The notes under the pieces were generated by a model, which saw only the letters and a list, made by a program, of their open reading frames with translations, ran no database searches and had not been told where the DNA came from. From an uncultured Alistipes sp. (GTDB lineage: Bacteria; Bacteroidota; Bacteroidia; Bacteroidales; Rikenellaceae): a stretch of DNA of 20,791 nt. Of the stretch, positions 13,165-20,791 are shown one piece after another. The position numbers and the translations under genes are program-made. The DNA lies in assembly GCA_900770585.1 (NCBI GenBank), contig CAAGKW010000058.1, forward strand, positions 1 to 20,791. The letters run 5' to 3'. The first letter of the stretch is position 1; every line of letters starts with the position of its first letter.

Positions 13165-14544
13165 TTACTCCTGCACGTTCTCGTTCGAAAGTTTCACGCC
13201 CTCGAATTCGCCCGTCAGCGTGCGCAGGAAGGCCACAATCGCTGCGTTCTCCTCCTCGGTCAGCTCGACTCCCGACTGGTAGATCGCCATATCGGCAACC
13301 GCCTCCGCGAGTGTCGCACGCGTTCCGTCGTGGTAGTAGGGCCACGTCAGCTCGACATTGCGCAGACCCGGCACCTTGAAGCGATGACGATCGCGCTCCT
13401 CCATCGTCTGCTTGAAGCGACCATTATCCTCCTCGGTCAGAGGCAGATCGCGCTCAGCAAAGTAGTGACGACGCAGACCCATCAACTCATACGATTCACC
13501 ACCCAGATTAGCACCCACGTGGCACGTTGCGCAATCGTACTTCTTGAAGAGTTCATAGCCGCGCAACTCCTCCTCGGTCAGCGCCGAGTCGTCGCCCTTC
13601 AACCACTTGTCAAACTGCGAGTTGGGCGTTACCAACGTACGCTCGAACTCCTCGATCGCGTTGGTGATGTTGGTTTGGTTCAGACCGTCGGGATAGACAG
13701 CCTTGAATGCAGCCGAGAAGGCGCGATCCTTTTCGAGCTTTGCTACGATCTGGTCGAACGAGGTCGATGCCATCTCAACGGGATTGAGCGGCGGACCTGC
13801 GGCCTGCTCTGCCAGCGTGCCGGCACGACCGTCCCAGAACTGAACGAAGTTATAAACAGCATTGTAGGTCGTCGGAGCATTGACGCCACCCTTCTGACCC
13901 TCAACACCTTCCGAGTATTGTTTGTTGTCGACACCTGCGGTATTCAGACCGTGGCACGATGCGCACGAAACGGTGTTGTCGATCGACAGACGTGCGTCGT
14001 GATAGAGCGCATAACCCAGCAACGCCTTGCGAGCGTCGATGTCGGTCGGTTCGGCAATCGGACGCGCGGGCTCGCCTGCGCGCTCACCCTCAACGCCGTC
14101 AGCATAGTACTCCTCGCGGTACTTACGTGCCCAATCGACGATGATGTCGCGCTTGGCGTCGGTCATCTGGCTACCCCAATGCACGAGGTAGTACTTCGGC
14201 TCGGGCATACGTTTGTCGAGAGCCACCTTCTCGACCTTAGCCACATCGACCGGGCGCGGCAGCTGACCCGCCACAAGTGCCTCGTAGAGAGGCTCGATGT
14301 CGAATGCACGGTAGCCCGAATCGATATCCTGTTTGATCACTTTACCGGCTACGGGCAGTTTGGCATAGAAGGGCAACTCAGCATCCGAGGTGTGGCAATC
14401 CAGACAGCCACCCTTAACCAAAATTGCCGCAACACGCGCCTCGGGCGTATATTCAGCCGAAGGCGGGCGGTTCGAAATGCGATAGACGGCAACGAGTACA
14501 ACGGCCAGCACTAACGCAAGAATCAGTAGTTTGCTCTTTTTCAT
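13165..14544 (-). CDS. Triheme cytochrome c peroxidase (membrane-anchored, quinol-peroxidase type)
   Basis: 459 residues reducing hydrogen peroxide to water in the periplasm. Residues 5-20 form a single uncleaved-type hydrophobic anchor. There are three CxxCH haem sites: CLDCH (47-51) in an N-terminal haem-binding domain, CASCH (194-198) and CATCH (338-342) in the two halves of the classic di-haem MauG/CcpA peroxidase fold. FWDGRAGTLAEQAAGPPLNPVEM (from 236) and the PGLRNVELTWPYYHDG block (from 392) are peroxidase signatures. The extra N-terminal haem and anchor match E. coli YhjA/Ccp, shown to take electrons from quinol. It lies 20 bases after ccsA in the resB-ccsA operon, whose products attach its haems. 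Confidence is high for the family, moderate for quinol as donor. Confidence 0.9.
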   Translation of the reverse strand: MKKSKLLILALVLAVVLVAVYRISNRPPSAEYTPEARVAAILVKGGCLDCHTSDAELPFYAKLPVAGKVIKQDIDSGYRAFDIEPLYEALVAGQLPRPVDVAKVEKVALDKRMPEPKYYLVHWGSQMTDAKRDIIVDWARKYREEYYADGVEGERAGEPARPIAEPTDIDARKALLGYALYHDARLSIDNTVSCASCHGLNTAGVDNKQYSEGVEGQKGGVNAPTTYNAVYNFVQFWDGRAGTLAEQAAGPPLNPVEMASTSFDQIVAKLEKDRAFSAAFKAVYPDGLNQTNITNAIEEFERTLVTPNSQFDKWLKGDDSALTEEELRGYELFKKYDCATCHVGANLGGESYELMGLRRHYFAERDLPLTEEDNGRFKQTMEERDRHRFKVPGLRNVELTWPYYHDGTRATLAEAVADMAIYQSGVELTEEENAAIVAFLRTLTGEFEGVKLSNENVQE

Positions 14545-14564
14545 AGGCTCAATTTGTTATTAGG

Positions 14565-15332
14565 TTAATTTTGATTATACGTATGTACACTTCGCTCGGC
14601 CGAAGGCAGGTAATTGACTCCGTACCAGCACATTTGCAACGCTAAGAACGCCACCACGACCGCCGCCACGAACCCTCGTCCGCGACCCCGCAGGTGGATT
14701 GCCAACAGGTAGAGTCCCCACGTGGCTGCTGCCCACGCCTCCTTGGCGTCCCAGCTCCAATAGGCTCCCCACGCCTGCTTGGCCCACAGCGCGCCCGTCA
14801 ACATCCCGATCGTGAAGAAGGCCACACCACCATACAACAGTCGCTCGATAGCGTGACTCAGATCCTGCTCCTTGCGAAACAGCCCATAGAGAGCCATCAA
14901 CGTTGCGCAACCCAACAGCGCATAGGAGAACATATAGACCGCCACGTGTGGCACAAACCACGCGCTTTGCAGTGCGGGCATCAGCGTCTGGTCGTGGATC
15001 TCGGGGCGGGCGATATTGATGATCATAAAGACCGACGCCAACATTGTCGAGAACGACAGAATCCAGCGATACCTCCAACGCACGTATGTAAACGCGCCCG
15101 CCACAAGCAGACACAGCGAGTACCACAATCGTGTTTCGCCCATCGTGCGCAGAGGCGGACGACCGAGCGTCATCCAGAACAGCACCACAAACGCCGCTAA
15201 CGCCACAACGCCCAGCAGCGCACCAGCCGTTGCCACACGCCTTCGTTCGCGCCACGCCGACACGGCCGCAACCGTCGAGAAGGTCATTGCCGCCGCCGCA
15301 AACCACGGGAAGAGGTTCCAACCGACAATCAT
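14565..15332 (-). CDS. ccsA: Cytochrome c maturation protein CcsA
   Basis: 255 residues with about eight hydrophobic helices, part of system II cytochrome c biogenesis, which delivers haem to CxxCH motifs outside the membrane. WGAYWSWDAKEAW (about 188-200) is the tryptophan-rich WWD haem-binding signature. H129 (WFVPHV) and H213 (LLAIHL) sit where flanking P-His ligands are expected. The frame is open to 15422, but ATG at 15332 overlaps the TGA of the upstream resB gene as ATGA, a coupling arrangement that settles the start. It is followed after 20 bases by the triheme peroxidase, a likely client. Confidence 0.9.
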   Translation of the reverse strand: MIVGWNLFPWFAAAAMTFSTVAAVSAWRERRRVATAGALLGVVALAAFVVLFWMTLGRPPLRTMGETRLWYSLCLLVAGAFTYVRWRYRWILSFSTMLASVFMIINIARPEIHDQTLMPALQSAWFVPHVAVYMFSYALLGCATLMALYGLFRKEQDLSHAIERLLYGGVAFFTIGMLTGALWAKQAWGAYWSWDAKEAWAAATWGLYLLAIHLRGRGRGFVAAVVVAFLALQMCWYGVNYLPSAERSVHTYNQN

Positions 15333-16177
15333 CGCTCGCCCTCCTTTCTCGGTCCTGCCGCGAACATCAGCACCGCACCCACAATGAGCATCACGATACC
15401 CACCACCGACAACCATCGCCACGGCTCGCGCACCACCTCAACGACGCAATAGCGCGCCACATCGGGCGACTCCACGTCGTAACTCACAAGGTATATCATC
15501 TCGCTCCACGTGCGGTGGTGAGGCGAATTGACTCGCAGTGTCGCAGGCTCACCGTCGACCGCCACCGTGGCTTCGAACATCGAGGGCGACCCCTCGGTGT
15601 AGTAATCTATCTTGAAATCAACAAGTTGCAATTCACAATCGAGCATCGTAGTGCGCCCCTCCATATCGAACGCCTCGCGCGTTGGCACCTCGCGCCCAAC
15701 CATCGCACGCATCTGCACGCGGTCGGGAGCACCCCAGAATCCTGCCACCAAAGCCAGCCACAGACCTGCGTGATTGACCACAAAACGCCACCTCACACCC
15801 TGTCGGTTACGCCAGCCACGCAGGGTCACGAGCGTCAGGTGCGACAGCACGAACAGCACCGCCACAACCGTTGGCCACGCCGTCGATGCGGGCTCGCGTT
15901 GCAGTCCGAGCGCAATGCCCACCGCCGCCATTAGCACAAACGAGAACACCGTCGCTCGTTGCGACAACATCGCCTGCGCCACACGCGAGTGTGCACGGTG
16001 GCGATACAACTCGACGAGCAGCACAAGCCACAACGCCATAAGAATTATATTCAGCGGAAAACGGACTGTCGCCAGCGGGAATGCCCCAAAACAGATCTGA
16101 ACGACCATAGCCGCGCCAAACACTGCACCCACTACGAGCACCTCCACAGCGATCTTTTTATGGTCGAATTGTAACAT
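15329..16177 (-). CDS. resB: ResB/Ccs1-like cytochrome c biogenesis protein
   Basis: About 282 residues. Three or four N-terminal hydrophobic helices are followed by a periplasmic domain (GREVPTREAFDMEGRTTMLD to SYDVESPDVARYCVVEVVREP) and a final helix (WRWLSVVGIVMLIVGAVLMF). This plan, and the position before ccsA, match ResB, the partner of CcsA in system II haem ligation. In many Bacteroidota the two are fused as CcsBA; here they are separate but joined by an ATGA overlap. The frame runs to 16279; ATG at 16177 (MLQFDHKK) is preferred because AAAGAGAT lies 8 bases before it and the extra residues are not family-like. Confidence 0.82.
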   Translation of the reverse strand: MLQFDHKKIAVEVLVVGAVFGAAMVVQICFGAFPLATVRFPLNIILMALWLVLLVELYRHRAHSRVAQAMLSQRATVFSFVLMAAVGIALGLQREPASTAWPTVVAVLFVLSHLTLVTLRGWRNRQGVRWRFVVNHAGLWLALVAGFWGAPDRVQMRAMVGREVPTREAFDMEGRTTMLDCELQLVDFKIDYYTEGSPSMFEATVAVDGEPATLRVNSPHHRTWSEMIYLVSYDVESPDVARYCVVEVVREPWRWLSVVGIVMLIVGAVLMFAAGPRKEGER

Positions 16178-16194
16178 TGCGATCTCTTTGGGGA

Positions 16195-16202
16195 TAAAGA
16201 TA
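16195..16202 (-). promoter_or_regulatory. Weak -7 candidate for resB-ccsA-peroxidase operon
   Basis: The minus strand reads TATCTTTA, one base from TAnnTTTG, with ATTG 22 bases upstream. The leader would be only about 11 bases. Low-certainty pattern match, but the operon must begin in this 123-base gap. Confidence 0.3.
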
Positions 16203-16235
16203 ACTATTTTTCTCAATATTTCCGCAATTCCTGAT

Positions 16236-16274
16236 ACAAAAATTTCGCCCATCGGCCACAACCGACAGGCGAAA
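16236..16274 (-). terminator. Rho-independent terminator of the calcium ATPase gene
   Basis: On the minus strand TTTCGCC pairs with GGCGAAA (16243-16274 overall), with an inner TCGG/CCGA stem separated by a TG/TG internal loop, followed by TTTTTG. It lies 27 bases past the ATPase stop. Confidence 0.75.
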
Positions 16275-16300
16275 CTCAATACAATATACTTAATTATAGG

Positions 16301-18943
16301 CTACTTGCGCACAAACAGCTTTACGATCTCGCTCACTACGAATGCCGCCAGCGACAGACCACCAACCCACAACCACTGCTCGCCCGTGAGCGAGGTAACG
16401 TGGAAGATCGACTGCAACGCAGGTATCAACATCACACCGAGCATCAACGCCACAACCAGCAGAATTGCACCCCACAGCAGACCATTCGTGAAGAGGATCG
16501 AGAATGCATTTCGGTTGCCCGAACGGATACTGAAAATCAGCGTCATCTGCGAGAATGCCAACACCGCAAAGGTCATCGTGCGAGCCACGTCGATCGACTC
16601 GCGCAGACCAATCTGGTAGGCCGCGAGCACCAAACCCGTAATCAGCGCGCCCTGCAACAGCACTCGAATGACAAAGCCTCGCGTCAAAATACCCTGATCG
16701 GGGTCGATCGGGCGACGACGCATAATATCGCGCGCAGCGGGATCGACACTCAATGCCAACGCCGGCAGAGAGTCGGTCACAAGGTTGATCCAGAGGATGT
16801 GGATCGGCAGCAGCGGAGTCACCATATTGCAAATCACCGCCGTGAACAGCACCAAGATCTCGCCCAGGTTGGTCGAGAGCATAAACTGGATCGACTTCAT
16901 CAGGTTGTCATAAATTCGGCGTCCCTCCGACACCGAGCTGACGATCGTTGCGAAATTGTCGTCCGTGAGGATCACATCGGCCGCCTCCTTCGACACGTCC
17001 GTACCCGTGATTCCCATCGCTACACCGATATCCGCCAACTTCAATGCCGGCGCGTCATTCACACCATCGCCCGTCATTGCCACCACGTTGCGACGCTCCT
17101 GGAACGCGCGCACGATACGCACCTTATGCTCGGGTGCCACACGCGCAAAGACCGCTGCGTGCTCGGCCTTCGCACGCAGCTCGTCGTCCGACATCGCCTG
17201 CACCTCGACACCCGTATGCACCGTATTGCCCTCCTGCATAATGCCCAGCGCACGAGCAATTGCCGTAGCCGTAATGCGGTGGTCGCCCGTGATCATCACA
17301 GGACGAATACCCGCCGCACGGCATTCAGCCACAGCGTCTTTCACCTCCACGCGCGGAGGATCGATCATACCGACCATACCCACGAAGGTCAGTTCGCACT
17401 CGATGGTCGCAGGTTCGACAGCGGCAGGCAGTTCGTCGATATATTTGTAAGCCATAGCCAGCACTCGCAGCGCACGACCGCCCATATCGAGGTAAGCGTC
17501 ATTGAGGCGCGCACGATCCTCAGAGGTCAGTTCGCGCTCCACACCGCGCACGTGGATACGTGTACAGCAGGCCAGCATCTCGTCCATAGCACCCTTCACA
17601 GCCACCATCAGGCGTCCCGAGGCGGGATCGCGGTGTACGGTGGTCATCAACTTACGCTCCGAGTCGAACGGAATCTCAGCCACACGCGGAGCCTCGGCAT
17701 CGAGCGCATCTTTGTGGAATCCCCACTTCAAACCCAGATCGAGCAGAGCCGTCTCGGTCGGGTCGCCCAGCGTCTGCACGCGATCGCCCTCGCGGCTCAG
17801 TTTGCCGTCGTTCGCCAGATTTGCAATGCGCACCAGCAGTCGCTCGGCATCGGTATCGACCACGTCGTCAGCCACCAGCACATTGTCGGTATAGATATGT
17901 GTTACGGTCATTCGGTTCTGGGTCAGCGTACCCGTCTTGTCCGAGCAGATCACGGTCGTGCTACCGAGCGTCTCGACCGAAGGAAGGTTGCGGATAATGG
18001 CATTTTTCTTAGCCAGACGCTGAACGCCGATCGCCAGCACGATGGTCGACACCGCAGGCAGACCCTCGGGAATCGCCGCAGCAGCCAAGCTCACCGCCGT
18101 CATAAACATCGTCATCAGGTCGTTGCCATACAACACGCCCACCACAAATATCAGCACGCAGATCACCAACGCCGCCACAGCCAGATACTTACCCAGCTGA
18201 TCCAGACGCTCCTGCATCGGGGTTTTGGTCTCGGGTACCGACTGGATCATCGAGGCGATCTTGCCCACCTCCGACGCTTCGCCCACAGCCGTCACCACGC
18301 CTCGACCACGACCATACGTTACCGAGCACGAGGCGAAAGCCATATTGGTTCGGTCGCCGATCGGAGCCTCACCCTCGATCGTTACGGTCTGCTTTTCGAC
18401 GGGCAGCGACTCGCCCGTGAGGGCCGCCTCCTGAATCTTCAAATTGACCGACTCGGTCAGGCGCATATCGGCAGGCACGCTATCGCCCGTCTCGATTTCG
18501 ACCACGTCGCCAACAACCAACTCGCGCGACTCGATCACCTGCACCTCGCCGTCACGAACAACTTTGCAGTGGGGTGCCGCCATCTTTTCCAGCGCGTCGA
18601 GCGACTTCTCGGCCTTAGCCTCCTGCGCCACGCCGATGATGGCGTTGAGCACCACGATGACCATAATGATAATGGCGTCGGTAAAGCCCTCGCCTTCGAG
18701 CACTCCCACCACGCCCGAGATCACCGCCGCCGCTATGAGCACCAGAATCATAAAGCTCTTGAACTGCGCAAGGAACTTCACCAGCAGCGAGGTGTGTTTT
18801 GTTTTGCGGAATTCGTTGTAGCCGTCACGAGCCAGGCGTTCAGCCGCCTCCGACGAGGTCAGACCACGCGCGATGTCGCTTTTGAGTTGCTCGGCAATCT
18901 GCTCGACCGAGAGATTGTAGACTTTTTCGAGTTTCATATTCAT
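16301..18943 (-). CDS. P2-type calcium-transporting ATPase
   Basis: An 880-residue ion pump exporting Ca2+ at the cost of ATP, in the inner membrane. In order: cation-ATPase N-domain (1-60); M1-M2 (about 62-107); actuator motif LTGES (175-179); M4 IPEGLP (291-296); phosphorylation motif DKTGTLT with D335; KGA (450-452); TGDGVNDAP (624-632); M5-M10 to the C-terminus. Ca2+ ligand positions known from SERCA are visible: E293 in M4, N692 and E695 in M5 (NLGE), N720, T723 and D724 in M6 (NLVTD). In M8 the SERCA glutamate E908 is replaced by Q800. Length is normal for SERCA/PMCA-type bacterial pumps. It starts at ATG 18943 or 18937, is transcribed alone, and has a terminator at 16236-16274. Confidence 0.93.
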   Translation of the reverse strand: MNMKLEKVYNLSVEQIAEQLKSDIARGLTSSEAAERLARDGYNEFRKTKHTSLLVKFLAQFKSFMILVLIAAAVISGVVGVLEGEGFTDAIIIMVIVVLNAIIGVAQEAKAEKSLDALEKMAAPHCKVVRDGEVQVIESRELVVGDVVEIETGDSVPADMRLTESVNLKIQEAALTGESLPVEKQTVTIEGEAPIGDRTNMAFASCSVTYGRGRGVVTAVGEASEVGKIASMIQSVPETKTPMQERLDQLGKYLAVAALVICVLIFVVGVLYGNDLMTMFMTAVSLAAAAIPEGLPAVSTIVLAIGVQRLAKKNAIIRNLPSVETLGSTTVICSDKTGTLTQNRMTVTHIYTDNVLVADDVVDTDAERLLVRIANLANDGKLSREGDRVQTLGDPTETALLDLGLKWGFHKDALDAEAPRVAEIPFDSERKLMTTVHRDPASGRLMVAVKGAMDEMLACCTRIHVRGVERELTSEDRARLNDAYLDMGGRALRVLAMAYKYIDELPAAVEPATIECELTFVGMVGMIDPPRVEVKDAVAECRAAGIRPVMITGDHRITATAIARALGIMQEGNTVHTGVEVQAMSDDELRAKAEHAAVFARVAPEHKVRIVRAFQERRNVVAMTGDGVNDAPALKLADIGVAMGITGTDVSKEAADVILTDDNFATIVSSVSEGRRIYDNLMKSIQFMLSTNLGEILVLFTAVICNMVTPLLPIHILWINLVTDSLPALALSVDPAARDIMRRRPIDPDQGILTRGFVIRVLLQGALITGLVLAAYQIGLRESIDVARTMTFAVLAFSQMTLIFSIRSGNRNAFSILFTNGLLWGAILLVVALMLGVMLIPALQSIFHVTSLTGEQWLWVGGLSLAAFVVSEIVKLFVRK

Positions 18944-18970
18944 TGATTCGTTTTTCGCATTTCGTAATCA

Positions 18971-18978
18971 CAAAATTA
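18971..18978 (-). promoter_or_regulatory. Candidate -7 box of the calcium ATPase gene
   Basis: The minus strand reads TAATTTTG, an exact TAnnTTTG match, 28 bases before the ATG at 18943. No TTTG is seen at the -33 distance. It lies in the 179-base divergent gap with the GH84 gene. Confidence 0.45.
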
Positions 18979-19074
18979 AAAATCCTTTCCGAATTTTCCA
19001 CACTCCGCCACGGTCCAAATCTCAACCATTAGTCGAATCAACGATAAAAAGCGTTGAAATTCCCATTTTTTTGT

Positions 19075-19082
19075 TAAATTTG
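19075..19082 (+). promoter_or_regulatory. -7 box of the GH84 gene
   Basis: TAAATTTG is an exact TAnnTTTG match 41 bases before the ATG at 19123. GTTG at 19053-19056, 18 bases upstream, is a three-of-four match to the -33 element. Confidence 0.55.
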
Positions 19083-19122
19083 TGGAGTTAATGCGATTTA
19101 TAAAACTAAAAACTACCCGATA

Positions 19123-20791
19123 ATGAAACGATTTCTTTCGCTCTTTGTGTGTTCGCTGGCCGCATTGACCGCCTCGGCGCACAACATCTACACAATCTAC
19201 CCCACCCCGCAGAATCAATACGGGTTCGAGCGTACGGCCTCTTTCACTCAGCAGGTCAACATCGTTGTCGAGAGTCAGATCGACCAGACGACTATCGACC
19301 GCGCCGTGCAAGTGCTTACCGATCACGGATTTAAAGCAACCGTATCGAACTCAATCGCCAAGAGCGGCTCGAATCTGTTGCTCGGCGTTGCCGGCTCGAA
19401 GGGTACGGTCGATCGCCACGTGGCGTCGCTCAGCCTCGACCGCTCGGTCTTTGCGCTCGACGAGAAGTATGACCGCCACCTGCTGACGCTCACGGGCAAC
19501 AAGCGTGGCGAGGCTCAGGTAGTGATTCTGGGCGAGCACACCGACGCAGTCTTCTACGGTCTTGCGTCGCTCGAACAGATGCTCGACCAAGGCTCGACCG
19601 ATATGCAGTGCGTGCTGATCGAGGACTATGCCGACATCAAATATCGTGGTGTGATCGAGGGTTACTACGGCGTGCCCTACTCGGCCGAGGTGACCAAGGA
19701 TCTGTTCCGTTTTATGGCTCGTTACAAGATGAATACATATATGTATGGCGCCAAGTCGGACGAGTACCACTCGCGCTATTGGAGCGAGCCCTACCCCACC
19801 GAAATCACTGAGCACCAGAAGCGTATCGGTTTCCTGACGCAGGATATGATGCGCGACATCACCGACGTTGCTCACGCCACCAAAGTCAATTTCATCTGGG
19901 CAATCCACCCGGGTCGCGCCTTCGCTAAGGCCGACAACGAGGAGGTGCTCAGCAAAATTATGACCAAATTCGAGAGTATGTACTCGTTGGGCGTACGTCA
20001 GTTTGGCGTCTTTGTCGATGACGTGGGCGTGCCGACCGAGCGCAAGGAGATGGACATCTGCGCACGCAACCTCGATCAACTCCAAAAATTGATCGACAAG
20101 CGTTGGAACGGCAAGAACACCCCCGCAGCCGACCAGGTTAAGCCCCTGCACTACGTTCCGCAGCTCTACTGCTACTCGTGGAGCACCCCCGAGGGTACAA
20201 AGCAGTTCTTCAACTCGCTCTCGACGACCGATCCCAAGATCGAGATCTACATCACGGGCCGCAACGTGTGGTCGGTGCCGAGCAACAAGGATATCGCACA
20301 CGTTAAGCAGTACCTGGGTCGCAACGTGAGCTGGTGGTGGAACTACGCCTGCAACGACGCCGACTTCACCAAGCTCTTCATTATGGATATGTACACCAAC
20401 TTCCGCGACGAGTCGCACATCGACAACCTCGCCCGCGTGGAGAGCTCGCTCAACGGCACCAACACGTTGATCATCAACCCGATGCAGCAGGGTGCGGCGT
20501 CGAAAATTCCGCTGTTCAGCGTTGCCGACTATGCGTGGAACACCGACGCCTTCAACAACGACAAGAGCTGGGAGGCGTCGTTGCCCGCCGTTGTGGGTGC
20601 GGAGCGTGCCGTGGCTCTGCGCAAGGCTGCGCCCTATCTGCGCTACTTCGATTCGGACGGTCTGACCTACCTCTTCGAGCGTTACAAACTCTCGATCAAG
20701 CGTGGCAAACCCGACCATCAGGTTCTGCTCGAAGAGCTGTGTGCAATTAACGAGGCGTGCATCGAGCTGAAAAAGATGAAGGACTCGACCA
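19123..20791 (+). CDS. GH84 beta-N-acetylglucosaminidase (O-GlcNAcase/hyaluronidase family), 3' end outside window
   Basis: The first 556 codons of a secreted glycosidase, open to the right edge without a stop. MKRFLSLFVCSLAALTASA is a signal peptide. Residues 20 to about 165 match the N-terminal GH20b-like domain. The GH84 barrel starts at RGVIEGYYGVPYS (175-187), continues with YMYGAKSDEYHS (K211, D213), and holds the catalytic pair D299-D300 in FGVFVDDVG, equivalent to the paired Asp of Bacteroides BtGH84. WWWNYACND and KIPLFSVADYAWN follow as in that enzyme, then a helical region. Hydrolysis uses substrate assistance by the N-acetyl group; terminal beta-GlcNAc on mucin or host glycans is the natural target. 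About 180 residues are probably missing at the edge. It has its own promoter. Confidence 0.93.
   Translation, partial: MKRFLSLFVCSLAALTASAHNIYTIYPTPQNQYGFERTASFTQQVNIVVESQIDQTTIDRAVQVLTDHGFKATVSNSIAKSGSNLLLGVAGSKGTVDRHVASLSLDRSVFALDEKYDRHLLTLTGNKRGEAQVVILGEHTDAVFYGLASLEQMLDQGSTDMQCVLIEDYADIKYRGVIEGYYGVPYSAEVTKDLFRFMARYKMNTYMYGAKSDEYHSRYWSEPYPTEITEHQKRIGFLTQDMMRDITDVAHATKVNFIWAIHPGRAFAKADNEEVLSKIMTKFESMYSLGVRQFGVFVDDVGVPTERKEMDICARNLDQLQKLIDKRWNGKNTPAADQVKPLHYVPQLYCYSWSTPEGTKQFFNSLSTTDPKIEIYITGRNVWSVPSNKDIAHVKQYLGRNVSWWWNYACNDADFTKLFIMDMYTNFRDESHIDNLARVESSLNGTNTLIINPMQQGAASKIPLFSVADYAWNTDAFNNDKSWEASLPAVVGAERAVALRKAAPYLRYFDSDGLTYLFERYKLSIKRGKPDHQVLLEELCAINEACIELKKMKDST

Noticed and set aside
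16400..18946. 848-codon open frame on the plus strand opposite the calcium ATPase
   Set aside because: Protein rich in His, Arg and Gln with no domain; the opposite strand has a complete P-type ATPase. Codon bias that avoids TTA, CTA and TCA leaves the complement open. The same explains long antisense frames at 1431-2936, 2960-3898 and 13156-14514.
19351..20718. 455-codon minus-strand frame over the GH84 gene
   Set aside because: Val/Gly/Leu-rich shadow lacking any recognised domain; the plus strand encodes all GH84 motifs.

Overview
The window looks like chromosome from a Bacteroidota bacterium of the order Bacteroidales. The GC-rich coding style fits the Rikenellaceae (Alistipes-like), but that family call is inference. 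Support comes from promoter boxes of the Bacteroidota type (TAnnTTTG at -7, sometimes TTTG near -33), a type B ribosomal protein L31, a D15/BamA-type barrel protein, split ResB/CcsA cytochrome maturation, a PnuC transporter beside thiamine pyrophosphokinase, and a GH84 beta-N-acetylglucosaminidase close to the Bacteroides enzyme.

Layout, left to right. (1) 1-3856: hairpins, then a minus-strand operon read from the right: BASS-family transporter, PlsC-type acyltransferase, BamA/TamA-like outer-membrane barrel, ending in a terminator at 76-108. (2) 3857-4245: gene-free spacer. (3) 4246-5513, minus strand: rpmE2 (L31 type B), then a coiled-coil protein built of 11-residue repeats and a small outer-membrane barrel, probably co-transcribed. 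The rpmE2 promoter is threaded through the terminator of the upstream operon. (4) 5662-5832: a tRNA gene with anticodon CAT, its own promoter, and a 20-bp-stem terminator shared with the converging gene. (5) 5853-9911, minus strand: an AT-richer glycan module with a DUF115/MptE-like putative glycosyltransferase, a Wzx-type flippase, a CMP-Kdo synthetase-like protein and an arabinose-5-phosphate isomerase. It has its own promoter. (6) 9990-11722, minus strand: a short FNT-family channel, a PepSY-associated membrane protein and a Cys/His-containing lipoprotein, tightly packed.

(7) 11885-13097, plus strand: PnuC-type transporter (probably thiamine-specific, PnuT) overlapping thiamine pyrophosphokinase, giving uptake and trapping as TPP. 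(8) 13165-16177, minus strand: resB, ccsA and a triheme cytochrome c peroxidase, so the haem-attachment machinery travels with a multihaem client. (9) 16301-18943, minus strand: a P2-type calcium-transporting ATPase with its own terminator. (10) 19123 to the right edge, plus strand: a secreted GH84 beta-N-acetylglucosaminidase, 3' end outside the window.

I see no CRISPR array, transposase, phage gene, integrase or toxin-antitoxin pair. The least ordinary items are the four-gene Kdo/flippase/DUF115 module beside a tRNA gene, the promoter-inside-terminator arrangement and 16-bp palindrome before rpmE2, the 11-mer repeat protein, and the non-canonical T-arm of the tRNA. All base-composition statements are by eye, not computed.
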